Shown: in pieces, positions 27,272-35,719 of the stretch | Numbering within the stretch: position 1 is the stretch's first letter | How the letters are laid out: each line of letters starts with the position of its first letter | Source of the DNA: Sulfurimonas sp. | Lineage (GTDB): Bacteria; Campylobacterota; Campylobacteria; Campylobacterales; Sulfurimonadaceae | DNA length: 64,000 nt | Assembly (NCBI GenBank): GCA_011391635.1 | Contig: JAABQD010000003.1 | Span: forward strand, 1 to 64,000 | Reading direction: 5' to 3' | Position numbers and translations under genes: made by a program | The notes under the pieces: model-generated | Databases searched by the model: none | The model's input: only the letters and a program-made list of their open reading frames with translations | What the model was told of the DNA's origin: nothing

Positions 27272-28654
27272 CTAGAGTAACTGCTCGTGTATAAAATCTA
27301 TATCCACATGTGCTTGAATATGCTTGGCAAACTCCTCTATGCTTTTTACTTTGTAACTTTTGAAATCATAGCCAGAGTAGCGTTTGTCGATAGTGTGAAA
27401 AATTTTGTATCGAAAATCATCACTCTCAAAGAGACCATGCACAAAAGTAGCATAGAGATTTTTTTTCTCTTTGGCTCTTTTGTCTGTTACTCCATTGTGG
27501 ATTTCATACCCAGATACGGGAGTGCCAAAAAGGTTGTATGTTCCTTTTTTTACTATTTTTTCTTCTTGAAAAACAATTTCGCCTTTAATGCGACCTAAAC
27601 CTTTTGTCTCTTGGCATGTGGATTCGACGCAGAGTGGATCAAGTATTTTTTCAAACATCATCTCATATCCACCACAAATCGCAACTATTTTTTGCTCTTT
27701 AGAGAGGAGTATTTTTTCAAAACCACGCTCTTTGAGCCATGCTAAATCCTCAACAACTCTTTTACTTCCCGGAAGAATCAAAAGTTGGCATGTGGAAATC
27801 TCACTCACGGAGGAGATGAAGCTGAGTTCTATCTGAGCATCGGCTATGAGTGGCTCAAAATCTGTGAAGTTACTGATATGGGGAAGTTTGATAACCCCAA
27901 CTTTGATGATGGCATTTTTGGTATCTTGTGTGTAATTCATGAGAGATTGTGCATCTTCAAAGCCAAGATTAAAAGGTTTATAGGGGACAACACCAAGCAC
28001 TTTGATGCCAAACCGCTCCTCGATAATCTCTACACCTTCATCAAAAAGGGTTCTGTCTCCTCTGAATTTATTGATAATTACTCCGATGACATTGTGTTTG
28101 AGTTTTTTAGGAAGGAGTTTATATACACCATAAATCGAAGCAAAAACACCCCCTCGCTCGATATCAGCGACTAAAATAATTTTGGTGCCAAATGTATCTG
28201 CAATGTAAATATTGGATAAATCTTTGTTCATCAGATTGAGTTCTACAGGGCTTCCAGCCCCTTCGGCGACGATACAATCATAGGTTTTTAGAAGTTTTTT
28301 AAAACCTTTTTTGGCATGTGGTTTGAGAGAATCGATATCTCTGTAGTAGGAAATCACATCTTTTTCTCCAACACTTTTACCGTTAATGATGAGATGTGCA
28401 GAGTTGTTCGAGCCAGATTTGAGAAGGATAGGATTCATAAAATGTGAAGTTGGTATTCCAATGGCTTCGGCGGCAAAGTGTTGGGGTATGGCTATCTCTC
28501 CGCCATCATCACACACAGAGGAGTTGTTGGAAACATTTTGTGCTTTAAAGGGTGCTACACGAATACCTCGATGGTGTAAAAGATAGGTAAGGGCAAAAGA
28601 GAGCGTTGATTTTCCAGCATCACTGCTTGTGCCAAAGATACTCAGTGAGTTCAT
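27272..28654 (-). CDS. cobQ: Cobyric acid synthase
   Basis: CobQ/CbiP amidates four side chains of adenosylcobyrinic acid a,c-diamide with glutamine and ATP, in cobalamin synthesis. The 460-aa protein has the N-terminal dethiobiotin-synthetase-like ATPase domain with GTSSDAGKST and APFKAQNVSNNS, and a C-terminal glutamine amidotransferase domain with nucleophile Cys in VAICGGYEMM and His in FVHGLFES. It is a little shorter than typical CobQ (about 480-500 aa). Three motif copies lie in it, two of them encoding surplus-looking STCQ segments. Its start overlaps the EAL-HDOD gene by four bases. It matches the B12 need of metH in this window. Confidence 0.93.
   Translation of the reverse strand: MNSLSIFGTSSDAGKSTLSFALTYLLHHRGIRVAPFKAQNVSNNSSVCDDGGEIAIPQHFAAEAIGIPTSHFMNPILLKSGSNNSAHLIINGKSVGEKDVISYYRDIDSLKPHAKKGFKKLLKTYDCIVAEGAGSPVELNLMNKDLSNIYIADTFGTKIILVADIERGGVFASIYGVYKLLPKKLKHNVIGVIINKFRGDRTLFDEGVEIIEERFGIKVLGVVPYKPFNLGFEDAQSLMNYTQDTKNAIIKVGVIKLPHISNFTDFEPLIADAQIELSFISSVSEISTCQLLILPGSKRVVEDLAWLKERGFEKILLSKEQKIVAICGGYEMMFEKILDPLCVESTCQETKGLGRIKGEIVFQEEKIVKKGTYNLFGTPVSGYEIHNGVTDKRAKEKKNLYATFVHGLFESDDFRYKIFHTIDKRYSGYDFKSYKVKSIEEFAKHIQAHVDIDFIHEQLL
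27611..27623 (-). repeat. Dispersed motif copy in cobQ (STCQ frame, first)
   Basis: TTGGCATGTGGAT, mismatch only at the last base. On the cobQ strand it encodes ESTCQE, between the amidotransferase motifs. Confidence 0.83.
27785..27797 (-). repeat. Dispersed motif copy in cobQ (STCQ frame, second)
   Basis: TTGGCATGTGGAA, full 13-base match, 174 bases from the previous copy. It encodes ISTCQLL. The same peptide appearing twice from the same DNA word argues that the DNA is conserved, not the peptide. Confidence 0.87.
28311..28323 (-). repeat. Dispersed motif copy in cobQ (PHA frame)
   Basis: TTGGCATGTGGTT, perfect core, last two bases differ. It encodes KPHAKKG. Confidence 0.8.
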
Positions 28655-29913
28655 ATGTTCGCCCCTTTTGCACTTTCAAACTCTCTTTGGAATTGATTCA
28701 CTTGTTCCATGCTCTGCATAATTATTTGCTGAATAGCATGGGATGCGAGTTTGTGATGGGAAGCAAACTCTGTGATGGCACTTATGTTGAAGAGTTCAAT
28801 ATCACGAACAACTTTATAGAGTTCGCCAAGTGTGCCTCCATCATGCATAAGTGCAGATTGCGTAATCTCTGAGACATTCATTCGCTCTAAAATTTTTTCG
28901 AGTTTTACTCCAAAAACTGTTTCAATGAGCGATAAAACTCCAACAAAATAGGCTTCGCCCAAGGCATTGCTTTTTGCATCAGGTTGGATTGCTTTGAGGA
29001 GTTTTTCCATAAGTTCTGTACGGTTTTTGACCATGAGCATCAAAGGGGAGGCTTCATTGCCTGAGGCAACAGATTTGGAATAAATCATAAGCATAAGCCA
29101 CTGAGCAAGAGGTTGGCGTCCTACAAGGGAGAGAACATGGTGAATGGAAGAGATTTTGTTTCTAAAATGAAACGCACCAGAGTTGATAAACTGTAAAAGC
29201 TGAAGTGTGAGAGCGTGATTTTTTTCAAACTCTGTAACGATTTCATCTATGTTTGTATCCTCAAGAAGAAGGTTGTAGAGTTTGAGAATATTGAATTTAC
29301 TTGCATCATATTTGGCATTTTCTAAGATTTTTGGTTTGGCAAAGTAGTAGCCCTGAAACAGCTCACATCCAAGAGATTGTGCCAACTCATAATGTGCATG
29401 GTCTTCAATTTTTGTAGCGACAATCCTAATGCCGTAGGTTTTGAGTTCTTTGATGATATTTTTGGCATCGAGTGGCACACTCTCGTGAACATCGACTTTA
29501 AAAAATGACAACATTTTGAGAATAGGCAAATATTTTTCAAATGTATAGCTATCGAGTATCGTATCATTGATGGCGAGTGTATAGTTTTTTGTTTTAAGTA
29601 GCTCTATGCGTTCGATTACTTTTTCACTCATCTCGATGGTGTCAAAGAGGGCAAAAATAAAGAAATCGGTTGGAACCATAAAAATCAGATCATTCATCAA
29701 AAACTTTTCATCTATTTTGATGAATGCTTTGTTGCTGCTCAAAAATGCTTGTGTACCGAATTTGTTTAAGATGCTGCTCACTACCGAAGCACTTGCACTC
29801 AGGTCGTTATCTATATGATTTTGCATGTGAGAATCAAGGTAGAGGATGTCATAGCTATACTGTTTGCCATTGCCATCGATGATAGGTTGCCTTCCTAAAT
29901 AAACATTTTCCAC
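28651..29913 (-). CDS. EAL-HDOD signalling protein (YuxH type)
   Basis: A 420-aa cytosolic protein with an N-terminal EAL-like domain (about 1-200) and a C-terminal HDOD domain (about 210-400). It begins VYLGRQPIIDGNGKQYSYDIL, where a true phosphodiesterase has EALLR; here the metal-binding Glu is missing, as in the YuxH family. The HDOD part shows LLQFINSGAFHFRNKISSI and HVLSLVGRQPLAQWL. I expect it to bind signals or partners rather than hydrolyse c-di-GMP. The stop overlaps the cobQ start by four bases, a coupling with no obvious functional reason. Confidence 0.83.
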   Translation of the reverse strand: MENVYLGRQPIIDGNGKQYSYDILYLDSHMQNHIDNDLSASASVVSSILNKFGTQAFLSSNKAFIKIDEKFLMNDLIFMVPTDFFIFALFDTIEMSEKVIERIELLKTKNYTLAINDTILDSYTFEKYLPILKMLSFFKVDVHESVPLDAKNIIKELKTYGIRIVATKIEDHAHYELAQSLGCELFQGYYFAKPKILENAKYDASKFNILKLYNLLLEDTNIDEIVTEFEKNHALTLQLLQFINSGAFHFRNKISSIHHVLSLVGRQPLAQWLMLMIYSKSVASGNEASPLMLMVKNRTELMEKLLKAIQPDAKSNALGEAYFVGVLSLIETVFGVKLEKILERMNVSEITQSALMHDGGTLGELYKVVRDIELFNISAITEFASHHKLASHAIQQIIMQSMEQVNQFQREFESAKGANI

Positions 29914-30063
29914 GCTCGAATCCTATTATGAGAACATTAGGAGGGATTATACAAGATTCTAAGAAATTTAATGGCTCAAAGAGGGAGAAAATGCTTTTGT
30001 TTAACTACTTGCCAGGTTACACATGCCAACATTATAAAAAGCAATCATGCTATAAATTCCTAT

Positions 30064-30933
30064 CTATCTTACTTTAATGATAGGTGCAAATGCTTTTGTG
30101 CTGACATTTACTATGCTACCAACTTGTAACTCTTTTACTTCCATTTCGTCAACAACAACTTCGACAATTTGCTTATCAATACCAATAGTGACTACATAAA
30201 TAATATCTCTTTTTTCGATGTCGAGTATCTCCCCTTCAAAAGAGAATTTGCTTGAGCTTGTTTTTGATAAAAAAATCTCTTTTGGTTTACCCTTTTGAAA
30301 AACTTTTCCCTCTTTAAGCCATAACACTTGGTCGGATAATTTAAAAACTTCTGAGCGGTCATGTGAAACCATTAAACTCGCAAGTTTAAAAATTTCATGT
30401 GTCTTTTTGAGTTCATCTTGCAGTCTGCTTCGTGTCATGGCATCAAGTGCTGAGAGAGGTTCATCAAGCAGCAAAACTTTTGGCTCCTGAGCGATAGAAC
30501 GAGCCAAAGCTACTCTTTGTCTTTGACCACCTGAGAGAGTATTTGGTAATCTCTCTTTTAAAACCAATAATCCCATAACCTCTAAAATTTCTTCAGCTTT
30601 GGTGATGTTTTTGTTTGGTTGTGCAAAAAGAAGATTTTCTAATACACTCATATTTTCAAAAAGAGCATAGTTTTGAAAAACAAATCCTACTTTTCTTTTT
30701 TGAGGAGAGAGATTGATTCTCTTTTTGCTATCAAACCATATTTCGCCATCCATTGTAATGCTTCCATTATCTGGCGTCTCAAGCCCCGCTATCATTCTAA
30801 GGAGTGTTGTTTTACCGATTCCAGACTCTCCAAAAATAGTCCAAAACTCTCCCTTTTCAAAGTTGCATGTAACTTCAAAATCAATGATGCCAGTAGCCCC
30901 GAGTAGTTTTTTAGAAATAGAAATTTCAAGCAT
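30064..30933 (-). CDS. modC: Molybdate ABC transporter ATPase ModC
   Basis: ModC powers import of molybdate from ModA through ModB. The 289-aa ATPase has Walker A GESGIGKTT, the Q-loop, the ABC signature LSGGQRQRVALARS, Walker B VLLLDEPLSALD and the switch His in MVSHDRSE. A short C-terminal TOBE/Mop-type domain (about 225-289) is typical for ModC. It overlaps modB by eight bases and is the last gene of the five-gene operon on the minus strand. A partial motif (CACATGCCAA near 30020) lies just past its stop. Confidence 0.92.
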   Translation of the reverse strand: MLEISISKKLLGATGIIDFEVTCNFEKGEFWTIFGESGIGKTTLLRMIAGLETPDNGSITMDGEIWFDSKKRINLSPQKRKVGFVFQNYALFENMSVLENLLFAQPNKNITKAEEILEVMGLLVLKERLPNTLSGGQRQRVALARSIAQEPKVLLLDEPLSALDAMTRSRLQDELKKTHEIFKLASLMVSHDRSEVFKLSDQVLWLKEGKVFQKGKPKEIFLSKTSSSKFSFEGEILDIEKRDIIYVVTIGIDKQIVEVVVDEMEVKELQVGSIVNVSTKAFAPIIKVR

Positions 30934-31621
30934 GGAAGCTCCCTTTTACATCGTTGCCTAGTTTGACATAAACCAGCCATAAAATTGCAAACGAAAAAGC
31001 GAACAGAATCAAAGAGTAGCTATGTGCCATACTGTAATTGAGTGCTTCAACCTCATTGTAAATAGCGATAGAAGCAACTTTTGTTTCACCGTCAATATTG
31101 CCACCAATCATTAAAACCACTCCAAATTCACCTACTGTATGGGCAAAAGAGATAACACCACCTGTTGCTAAAGAGGATTTTATAGAGGGTAATATAACCT
31201 TTAAAAGAGTTTGAAATTTACTTTTCCCCATGGTATGTGCTGCTTCAATTTGAAATTTGTCCATCGCTTTGAATCCGCTAAGAAGTGGATGCACCATAAA
31301 AGGTAAGCTAAAAATAATAGAGCCTATAACTAAACCATCAAAATGAAATGCCAATTGATGCCCAAATATATCTTTCCAAAAAGCACCCAAAAAGCCATTT
31401 TGACTAAACGCCAGTAAAAAATAAAATCCTAAAACAGACGGAGGAAGAACTAAAGGCATTGCAATAATTGCTTCCAAAACAGCACGAAAGCGGAACTTTG
31501 TAAAAGCAAGATAATAGGCAATTGGAATGCCTACGAGATACAAAAAAAGTGTTGTGATAAAAGCTAGTTTTATTGTTAAACCAAAAGGTTCCCAAAAAGC
31601 AGGGTTTAGCAATTCGCTCAT
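30926..31621 (-). CDS. modB: Molybdate ABC transporter permease ModB
   Basis: ModB is the inner-membrane channel subunit of the molybdate importer. The 231-aa protein has about five membrane helices and the BPD-type coupling motif EAAHTMGKSKFQTLLKVILP (residues about 143-162), which docks on ModC. It starts four bases inside the upstream TOBE gene and overlaps modC by eight bases, a tightly coupled arrangement. Confidence 0.92.
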   Translation of the reverse strand: MSELLNPAFWEPFGLTIKLAFITTLFLYLVGIPIAYYLAFTKFRFRAVLEAIIAMPLVLPPSVLGFYFLLAFSQNGFLGAFWKDIFGHQLAFHFDGLVIGSIIFSLPFMVHPLLSGFKAMDKFQIEAAHTMGKSKFQTLLKVILPSIKSSLATGGVISFAHTVGEFGVVLMIGGNIDGETKVASIAIYNEVEALNYSMAHSYSLILFAFSFAILWLVYVKLGNDVKGSFHA

Positions 31622-32013
31622 AACACTTCCTCTAATGAAACTTCGGTTGCTTTAATAAAAACTTTTACTTCATCCCCTGACTCTAAAGATAATTGTTCTA
31701 CTGCATTTGTCGTGATAATAGAGCCAATATTTATGCCATCCACATTAATATTTACTTTAGAAAGGATTTTGCCTTTATTTACGAACGAAACGGTGCCTTG
31801 TAAGAGATTTGAAAAACTAATTTCTCCACTAAGATTTTTGGCAATTCCCACTTCAGTCTCTTTAAAAATGACATTTGCTTCACTCCCTATTTGAAAAAAG
31901 TCAGGAAGTTCTAGTGTAATCGCGGTAAGTTTTTTGTTACCGCTTGTGAGTAAAACTCGCGTGATACCATCGTGTGTTTCAATGGTATCAATTAAGGCTT
32001 TTATTTTATTCAT
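31618..32013 (-). CDS. TOBE-domain molybdate-binding protein inside the mod operon
   Basis: A cytosolic protein of about 131 aa made of two TOBE/Mop-like repeats: an N-terminal one (NKIKALIDTIETHDGITRVL) and a C-terminal one (NLLQGTVSFVNKGKILSKVN, then SLESGDEVKVFIKATEV). TOBE repeats bind molybdate or tungstate oxyanions. The track starts at 32031, but I prefer the ATG at 32013 (MNKIKALI), where the domain begins; the ribosome binding site does not settle it. It overlaps modA and modB, so it is translated with the transporter. Likely roles are molybdate storage, homeostasis or sensing. Confidence 0.78.
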   Translation of the reverse strand: MNKIKALIDTIETHDGITRVLLTSGNKKLTAITLELPDFFQIGSEANVIFKETEVGIAKNLSGEISFSNLLQGTVSFVNKGKILSKVNINVDGINIGSIITTNAVEQLSLESGDEVKVFIKATEVSLEEVL

Positions 32014-32761
32014 TTGGTAAAACAAATCCATATTTTTTAAAAATTTCTCGTGCTTTTGGAGTTTCTATGAAAGCTTCAAATTTTTTAGCGACAGGGTTTG
32101 TTTCTCCTTCTTTTAAGAGAGCATATCCTTGAACTATATCATTATGCCAAGCAGCTGGTAAGAGATAAAAGTTTCCTTCTTGTTTTAAAATCTCTGAATA
32201 TCCTAAAGAGATAGGTAAAATTCCAACTTCAGCTGCACCGGTTTGGACAAATTGTGCTGCTTGAGATACATTTTCACCTAGAGCAAATTTTTCTTTTACC
32301 TTGTCATAATACTTTTGACTTTGAAGTGCATTGACCGCTGCTACTCCATAAGGTGCATGAGCAGGGTCTGCAATGGCTAGGCGTTTCACTTTTGGGTCTA
32401 AAAGTACATCAAACCCTTTACTTACATCAATACCACTATTTTTAGGCGTCCAAAGTCCTATCCGTCCATATGCGTAAGGTTTTGGATTTGCATGGATGAA
32501 TCCAGCATCTTTTAGTTTTTGAACATATCCCATATCTGCTGCAAAGTACATATCATAGGGTGCTCCGTTTAGTATTTGAGTGTAAGCTTTACCAGTTGAT
32601 CCAAAAGCAATAGTTGCTTTGTCTTCAGGATTTTCCATCTCAAATACACTTTTCATCTCTTTAAACGCATATATTAAATCTGCCGCTGCGGTAATACGAA
32701 CTTCCCCTGCTTGCAAGTTGATAAAAGTAGCAAAAAGGAGAGCGATAACTGTTTTTTTCAT
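32006..32761 (-). CDS. modA: Periplasmic molybdate-binding protein ModA
   Basis: ModA captures molybdate in the periplasm and delivers it to ModBC. The 251-aa precursor has a signal peptide (MKKTVIALLFATFINLQAG) followed by EVRITAAADLIYAFKEM, the ModA hallmark that lines the oxyanion site, then IAFGSTGKAYTQI, ADPAHAPYG and AAEVGILPIS. These are the recognised ligand loops. It lies second in the operon, between two TOBE/Mop proteins. Confidence 0.93.
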   Translation of the reverse strand: MKKTVIALLFATFINLQAGEVRITAAADLIYAFKEMKSVFEMENPEDKATIAFGSTGKAYTQILNGAPYDMYFAADMGYVQKLKDAGFIHANPKPYAYGRIGLWTPKNSGIDVSKGFDVLLDPKVKRLAIADPAHAPYGVAAVNALQSQKYYDKVKEKFALGENVSQAAQFVQTGAAEVGILPISLGYSEILKQEGNFYLLPAAWHNDIVQGYALLKEGETNPVAKKFEAFIETPKAREIFKKYGFVLPNE

Positions 32762-32776
32762 GTGTTACTCCTCTAC

Positions 32777-33196
32777 CTATTTTGCAATCATAACATCTGA
32801 TGATTTAATAACAACAATAACTTCTTTACCATCTTTTAAATCTAACTCTTTTGCAGATTCATTTGTGATGATAGCTACAACTTTGTCCCCGTTGAGAAGT
32901 GTAACATTTATCTCAGAGTTAACCGCTCCAGCTTCTATCTTTGCGATTACACCTTTTAGCTTGTTTCTTGCACTAATATTTAAAACTTCACCTGTTGCAA
33001 TCATTACATGAGAAGCTTTAAAAAAAGCGGTAACACTCTCTTGGACTTTTAATTGCATCTCATGAACACTATAATTTGAAATAACCGAAGATAACTCTGT
33101 ACCATGAGGGGCTTCAAGAGAAATCACGGTATTTACCATGCCTTTATTGATTGCTGTAATCGTTGCTAATATCTTATTTCTTGCACTTATCTGCAT
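32777..33196 (-). CDS. Tandem Mop-domain protein (molbindin-like)
   Basis: A 139-aa protein consisting of two near-identical Mop repeats, each beginning ISARNKxxxxIxxIxxGxVN (residues 3-22 and 73-92) and ending KxSxVMIA. Molbindins of this build form hexamers that store several molybdate ions. It is the first gene of the mod operon, with AAGGA eight bases before the ATG and a ModE-type operator 32 bases upstream. It has no DNA-binding domain, so it is not ModE itself. ModE is not in this window. Confidence 0.88.
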   Translation of the reverse strand: MQISARNKILATITAINKGMVNTVISLEAPHGTELSSVISNYSVHEMQLKVQESVTAFFKASHVMIATGEVLNISARNKLKGVIAKIEAGAVNSEINVTLLNGDKVVAIITNESAKELDLKDGKEVIVVIKSSDVMIAK

Positions 33197-33227
33197 TTTT
33201 TATTCCTTTATTTGTATTTAAATTTCT

Positions 33228-33255
33228 ATCGTTATATTTTTTATTATATAACGAT
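33228..33255 (-). promoter_or_regulatory. ModE-type operator overlapping the mod operon promoter
   Basis: ATCGTTATAT, 7 bases, TATATAACGAT matches the E. coli ModE recognition pattern (ATCGnTATATA-N6-TATATAACGAT) almost perfectly. On the minus strand a TATAAT box lies inside it (33243-33248), about 47 bases before the start codon of the tandem-Mop gene. Binding would therefore block transcription when molybdate is plentiful. Confidence 0.82.
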
Positions 33256-33370
33256 GTGACTCAAGATGCAACTTTTATACTAAATGTCTATTATTAGAGT
33301 TTTTAGCAAAAATTTAAGTTGCAATGCAAAATGAACAAACTCATCTTGCTATCTTTTTGAAGTCGGTAAG

Positions 33371-33391
33371 TTCTTGCAAAATTTGCAAGAA
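33371..33391 (-). terminator. Hairpin after the ModE-linked porin
   Basis: TTCTTGCAAA and TTTGCAAGAA form a perfect 10-bp stem around a single base, six bases after the porin stop on the minus strand. No T-run follows, so it may be a 3'-end stabiliser or a weak terminator before the mod promoter. Confidence 0.45.
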
Positions 33392-33396
33392 ACTTA

Positions 33397-34869
33397 TTAG
33401 AACAAGTAGTTCAACTCAAAACGAGTATCTACATTGTCGGCATTGACTTTTTCTGTGTCTTGGTAGCCGATTCTAAAACGCCATTGTAACTCTGGCATCG
33501 AAGGTATATTTTGAGTAAATCCTGCATAGTAGTAGTTTTCATCAAATTGACCTTTTGTCTCATCCGCATCTGTATGAAGTGCTGAAATTTGCATCATCAC
33601 ATCTTTATACACTGCTGATTTGTTGTCGTTTATTACAATTTCTGCACGGTAGCTTTTTGTGTTTGCTATCCAGTTTGTTCGAGCCATTGAACGCGTGTAA
33701 CCATCAGTTGGGAAACCTCTCCATGGCATAACTAAATCCGCTTCATCAAAGAGTTGTGAGTACCCTAAGTTGAGTTTATAGTTGCTGTATGCACCTACAA
33801 CACGAGCTGCTAACATTTGCGAATCAAGAGAGTCAGCCTCTTTGTAGCCACCACTTACTCCTGATTTTCCAGCGAGTTTGCCATTGATAGCAGCTCCACC
33901 AATTGCACCTGCACCGTCATCAAATTGTTTGATATATCGCACACCTGGTGTGAGCGAGAAACTTCCCATCTTAACATTGTAATTTGCTTCTGCCATCATC
34001 TCTGAAACAAGTTCAGGAACTTTATAAAAAGATGCATCGAGAGAGAGATTTTCAATTGATTTGTTATTCAAATCACCGACAATAAGTGGTGCATCCGTGC
34101 TTACTCCAGCTGCTTTAAGTCTTGTATATGAGAGACCTTGGTGCATAGCTGTATCGTCATTTGCATTCCACATGCTACTATTTGCACTATCGCTATTGTC
34201 ATACATCAAAACAGAGTGAGCATCTGTGTGTGAGCGAAGCTTCTCTTGTGTTAAATAACCAAGTTTGATGGCTGTACTTGGAACAGCTTTTGTCTGTGCA
34301 ACAACACCATCAAAAGTGTTTGGAATCATTTTTGTATCGTTTGACTTTGTGTAAAAAGTCTCTACCAATTGACGACCAACTTTGATATCCGTTTTTGGGA
34401 TGCCTTTGTAGTTCAGATACGCCTGACCTAAAACAGCCATATCTTGAGATCCACCATTCACATAATTATATCTGCTAAGGACATCTGTTCCTGGCTTGAG
34501 ATTTCCTACATTGTCATCTGCAACCTTGAAAAATCCATGGCTATAGTAGAGTCCAGCTCCAAAATCAAATCCGCCATAAGAAGCACTTTGATAGACAGCT
34601 GAACCGCCAAGACCACTTGTTAGATGATTCTCTTGTGTTGCTGACTCTTTTTCCCAGTTATACATAAATGTGTTCGAGCGAAGTCTTCCGTAAAATGTTC
34701 CATCTTGAAACATTTTTGTAAAACTATCTACAGCTACTGGAGCTTTGCCGTAAATGAGTTGGTAGTTTCCTTGGAGTGCTTGTTTTGGAGCTTCTTCAGC
34801 TGCACATGCCAAGGTAGTTAAAAGCATCGTAGCCAATGCAACGGTACTTAATGTAATACTTTTTTTCAT
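33397..34869 (-). CDS. OprD-like outer membrane porin under a ModE-type operator
   Basis: A 490-aa outer membrane porin of the OprD-like group found in Campylobacterota. A signal peptide (MKKSITLSTVALATMLLTT, then ACAAEEAPKQ) is followed by barrel strands with QAYLNYKGIPKTDIKVGRQLVETFY and IPNTFDGVVAQT, where OprD proteins have a conserved GRQ strand. It ends DTRFELNYLF, a barrel terminus with final Phe. I chose the ATG at 34869 over the track start because AAGGA lies seven bases before it. The ModE-like site upstream suggests a role in oxyanion uptake; that is inference. There is one imperfect motif (TTCCACATGCT) inside. Confidence 0.78.
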   Translation of the reverse strand: MKKSITLSTVALATMLLTTLACAAEEAPKQALQGNYQLIYGKAPVAVDSFTKMFQDGTFYGRLRSNTFMYNWEKESATQENHLTSGLGGSAVYQSASYGGFDFGAGLYYSHGFFKVADDNVGNLKPGTDVLSRYNYVNGGSQDMAVLGQAYLNYKGIPKTDIKVGRQLVETFYTKSNDTKMIPNTFDGVVAQTKAVPSTAIKLGYLTQEKLRSHTDAHSVLMYDNSDSANSSMWNANDDTAMHQGLSYTRLKAAGVSTDAPLIVGDLNNKSIENLSLDASFYKVPELVSEMMAEANYNVKMGSFSLTPGVRYIKQFDDGAGAIGGAAINGKLAGKSGVSGGYKEADSLDSQMLAARVVGAYSNYKLNLGYSQLFDEADLVMPWRGFPTDGYTRSMARTNWIANTKSYRAEIVINDNKSAVYKDVMMQISALHTDADETKGQFDENYYYAGFTQNIPSMPELQWRFRIGYQDTEKVNADNVDTRFELNYLF

Positions 34870-34903
34870 AAAATTTTCCTTCATTAGGGGTTTTGATTTA
34901 TGT

Positions 34904-34909
34904 ATTATA
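34904..34909 (-). promoter_or_regulatory. Second candidate -10 box of the ModE-linked porin gene
   Basis: On the minus strand TATAAT lies about 35 bases before the start codon, downstream of the ModE-like site. The porin may therefore have two promoters, only one of them within the operator. Confidence 0.4.
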
Positions 34910-34976
34910 CTTTTGATTACTTGTTTTTTAAGTAATTTATTCTGTTTTTTTATCCCTGTTGCCTCCTAACTTAGAT

Positions 34977-35018
34977 AAGTTTTATCGTTGTATCCAAAAT
35001 TATATAACGATAAAACTT
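34977..35018 (-). promoter_or_regulatory. ModE-type operator upstream of the porin
   Basis: AAGTTTTATCGTT and AACGATAAAACTT form a perfect 13-bp inverted repeat enclosing TATATAACGAT on the right and GTAT on the left, the same core as the mod operon site. A TATAAT box (34999-35004, minus strand) sits inside it, about 115 bases before the porin start. The extra flanking symmetry is absent from the mod site. Confidence 0.75.
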
Positions 35019-35083
35019 AAAATGCAATTTTGATTCTAAAATATTTTTACAATATTGTTTGAGTTTGTGGAGCTGAAATAATT

Positions 35084-35683
35084 TTAGTAGCTTGAATTAT
35101 CTACGCGAAACCACCCAGCGATGGAGTATCTTGTTCTATTTGCTATTAAAACTTCATGAGGGAATGTGTCGCTCAAAAAAACTACCATTGTGTTGGCATG
35201 TGGAATCACCGTTGTCAGATAGTTATTTTGTGTATCATAAACGACAAGTGCACCGCCATCGTCTTCGCTCCACTTTTCATTGAGATAATAAACAAGAGTA
35301 ACTACACGATTTTTAGAATCCTTAAAAGCATCCAAATGCGTTTCGTAAAAATCACCCGCTTCATAGATGGCAAAGTGGCTCTCAAAATAGCGAATACCCA
35401 TAAATAGTTCTTTATTAATGTATGTTTGAAGTCCCTCTGCAAAGTTTAAAAACTCACTTTGAACACCGTTGTCATGGTCAAGCCAAGAGATTTTATCGCG
35501 TCTTCTTTCATCGTTTATCTGTTTATTGAGCGTTCGGGATATGGAAGCTCTTTTGTAGTTGTTTACCTCTTTTGCCTTGTGAAGCAGTTTGGCTGAAAGT
35601 TCATTATTTATGGCATGTGGAATGATGATGTACCCATCTTCAACGAGTGCGTTTGTGATTTGTTCGTAGAGTTCTTTGTTCAT
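35084..35683 (-). CDS. 2OG-Fe(II) oxygenase, prolyl-4-hydroxylase-like
   Basis: A 199-aa cytosolic protein with the iron-binding triad of the 2-oxoglutarate oxygenases: HLD in ETHLDAF (about residues 117-119) and His in TFPHEVL (about 174), followed by Arg in TRYSIAGWF (about 184) for 2-oxoglutarate. YYLNEKWSEDDGGALVVYD is the usual central strand pair. The substrate is unknown. Two motif copies, both encoding PHA, lie at each end of the gene, one of them in the IPHANT segment just before the core His strand. Confidence 0.85.
   Translation of the reverse strand: MNKELYEQITNALVEDGYIIIPHAINNELSAKLLHKAKEVNNYKRASISRTLNKQINDERRRDKISWLDHDNGVQSEFLNFAEGLQTYINKELFMGIRYFESHFAIYEAGDFYETHLDAFKDSKNRVVTLVYYLNEKWSEDDGGALVVYDTQNNYLTTVIPHANTMVVFLSDTFPHEVLIANRTRYSIAGWFRVDNSSY
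35193..35205 (-). repeat. Dispersed motif copy in the oxygenase gene (PHA frame)
   Basis: TTGGCATGTGGAA, full 13-base match. It encodes IPHANT. This is the first copy after a gap of about 6.9 kb. Confidence 0.87.
35610..35622 (-). repeat. Second motif copy in the oxygenase gene (PHA frame)
   Basis: ATGGCATGTGGAA, mismatch only at the first base. It encodes IPHAIN near the N-terminus. Confidence 0.83.
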
Positions 35684-35719
35684 ATTTTGCCTCTTTAAAG
35701 TTCACTCAATAAATTTATT

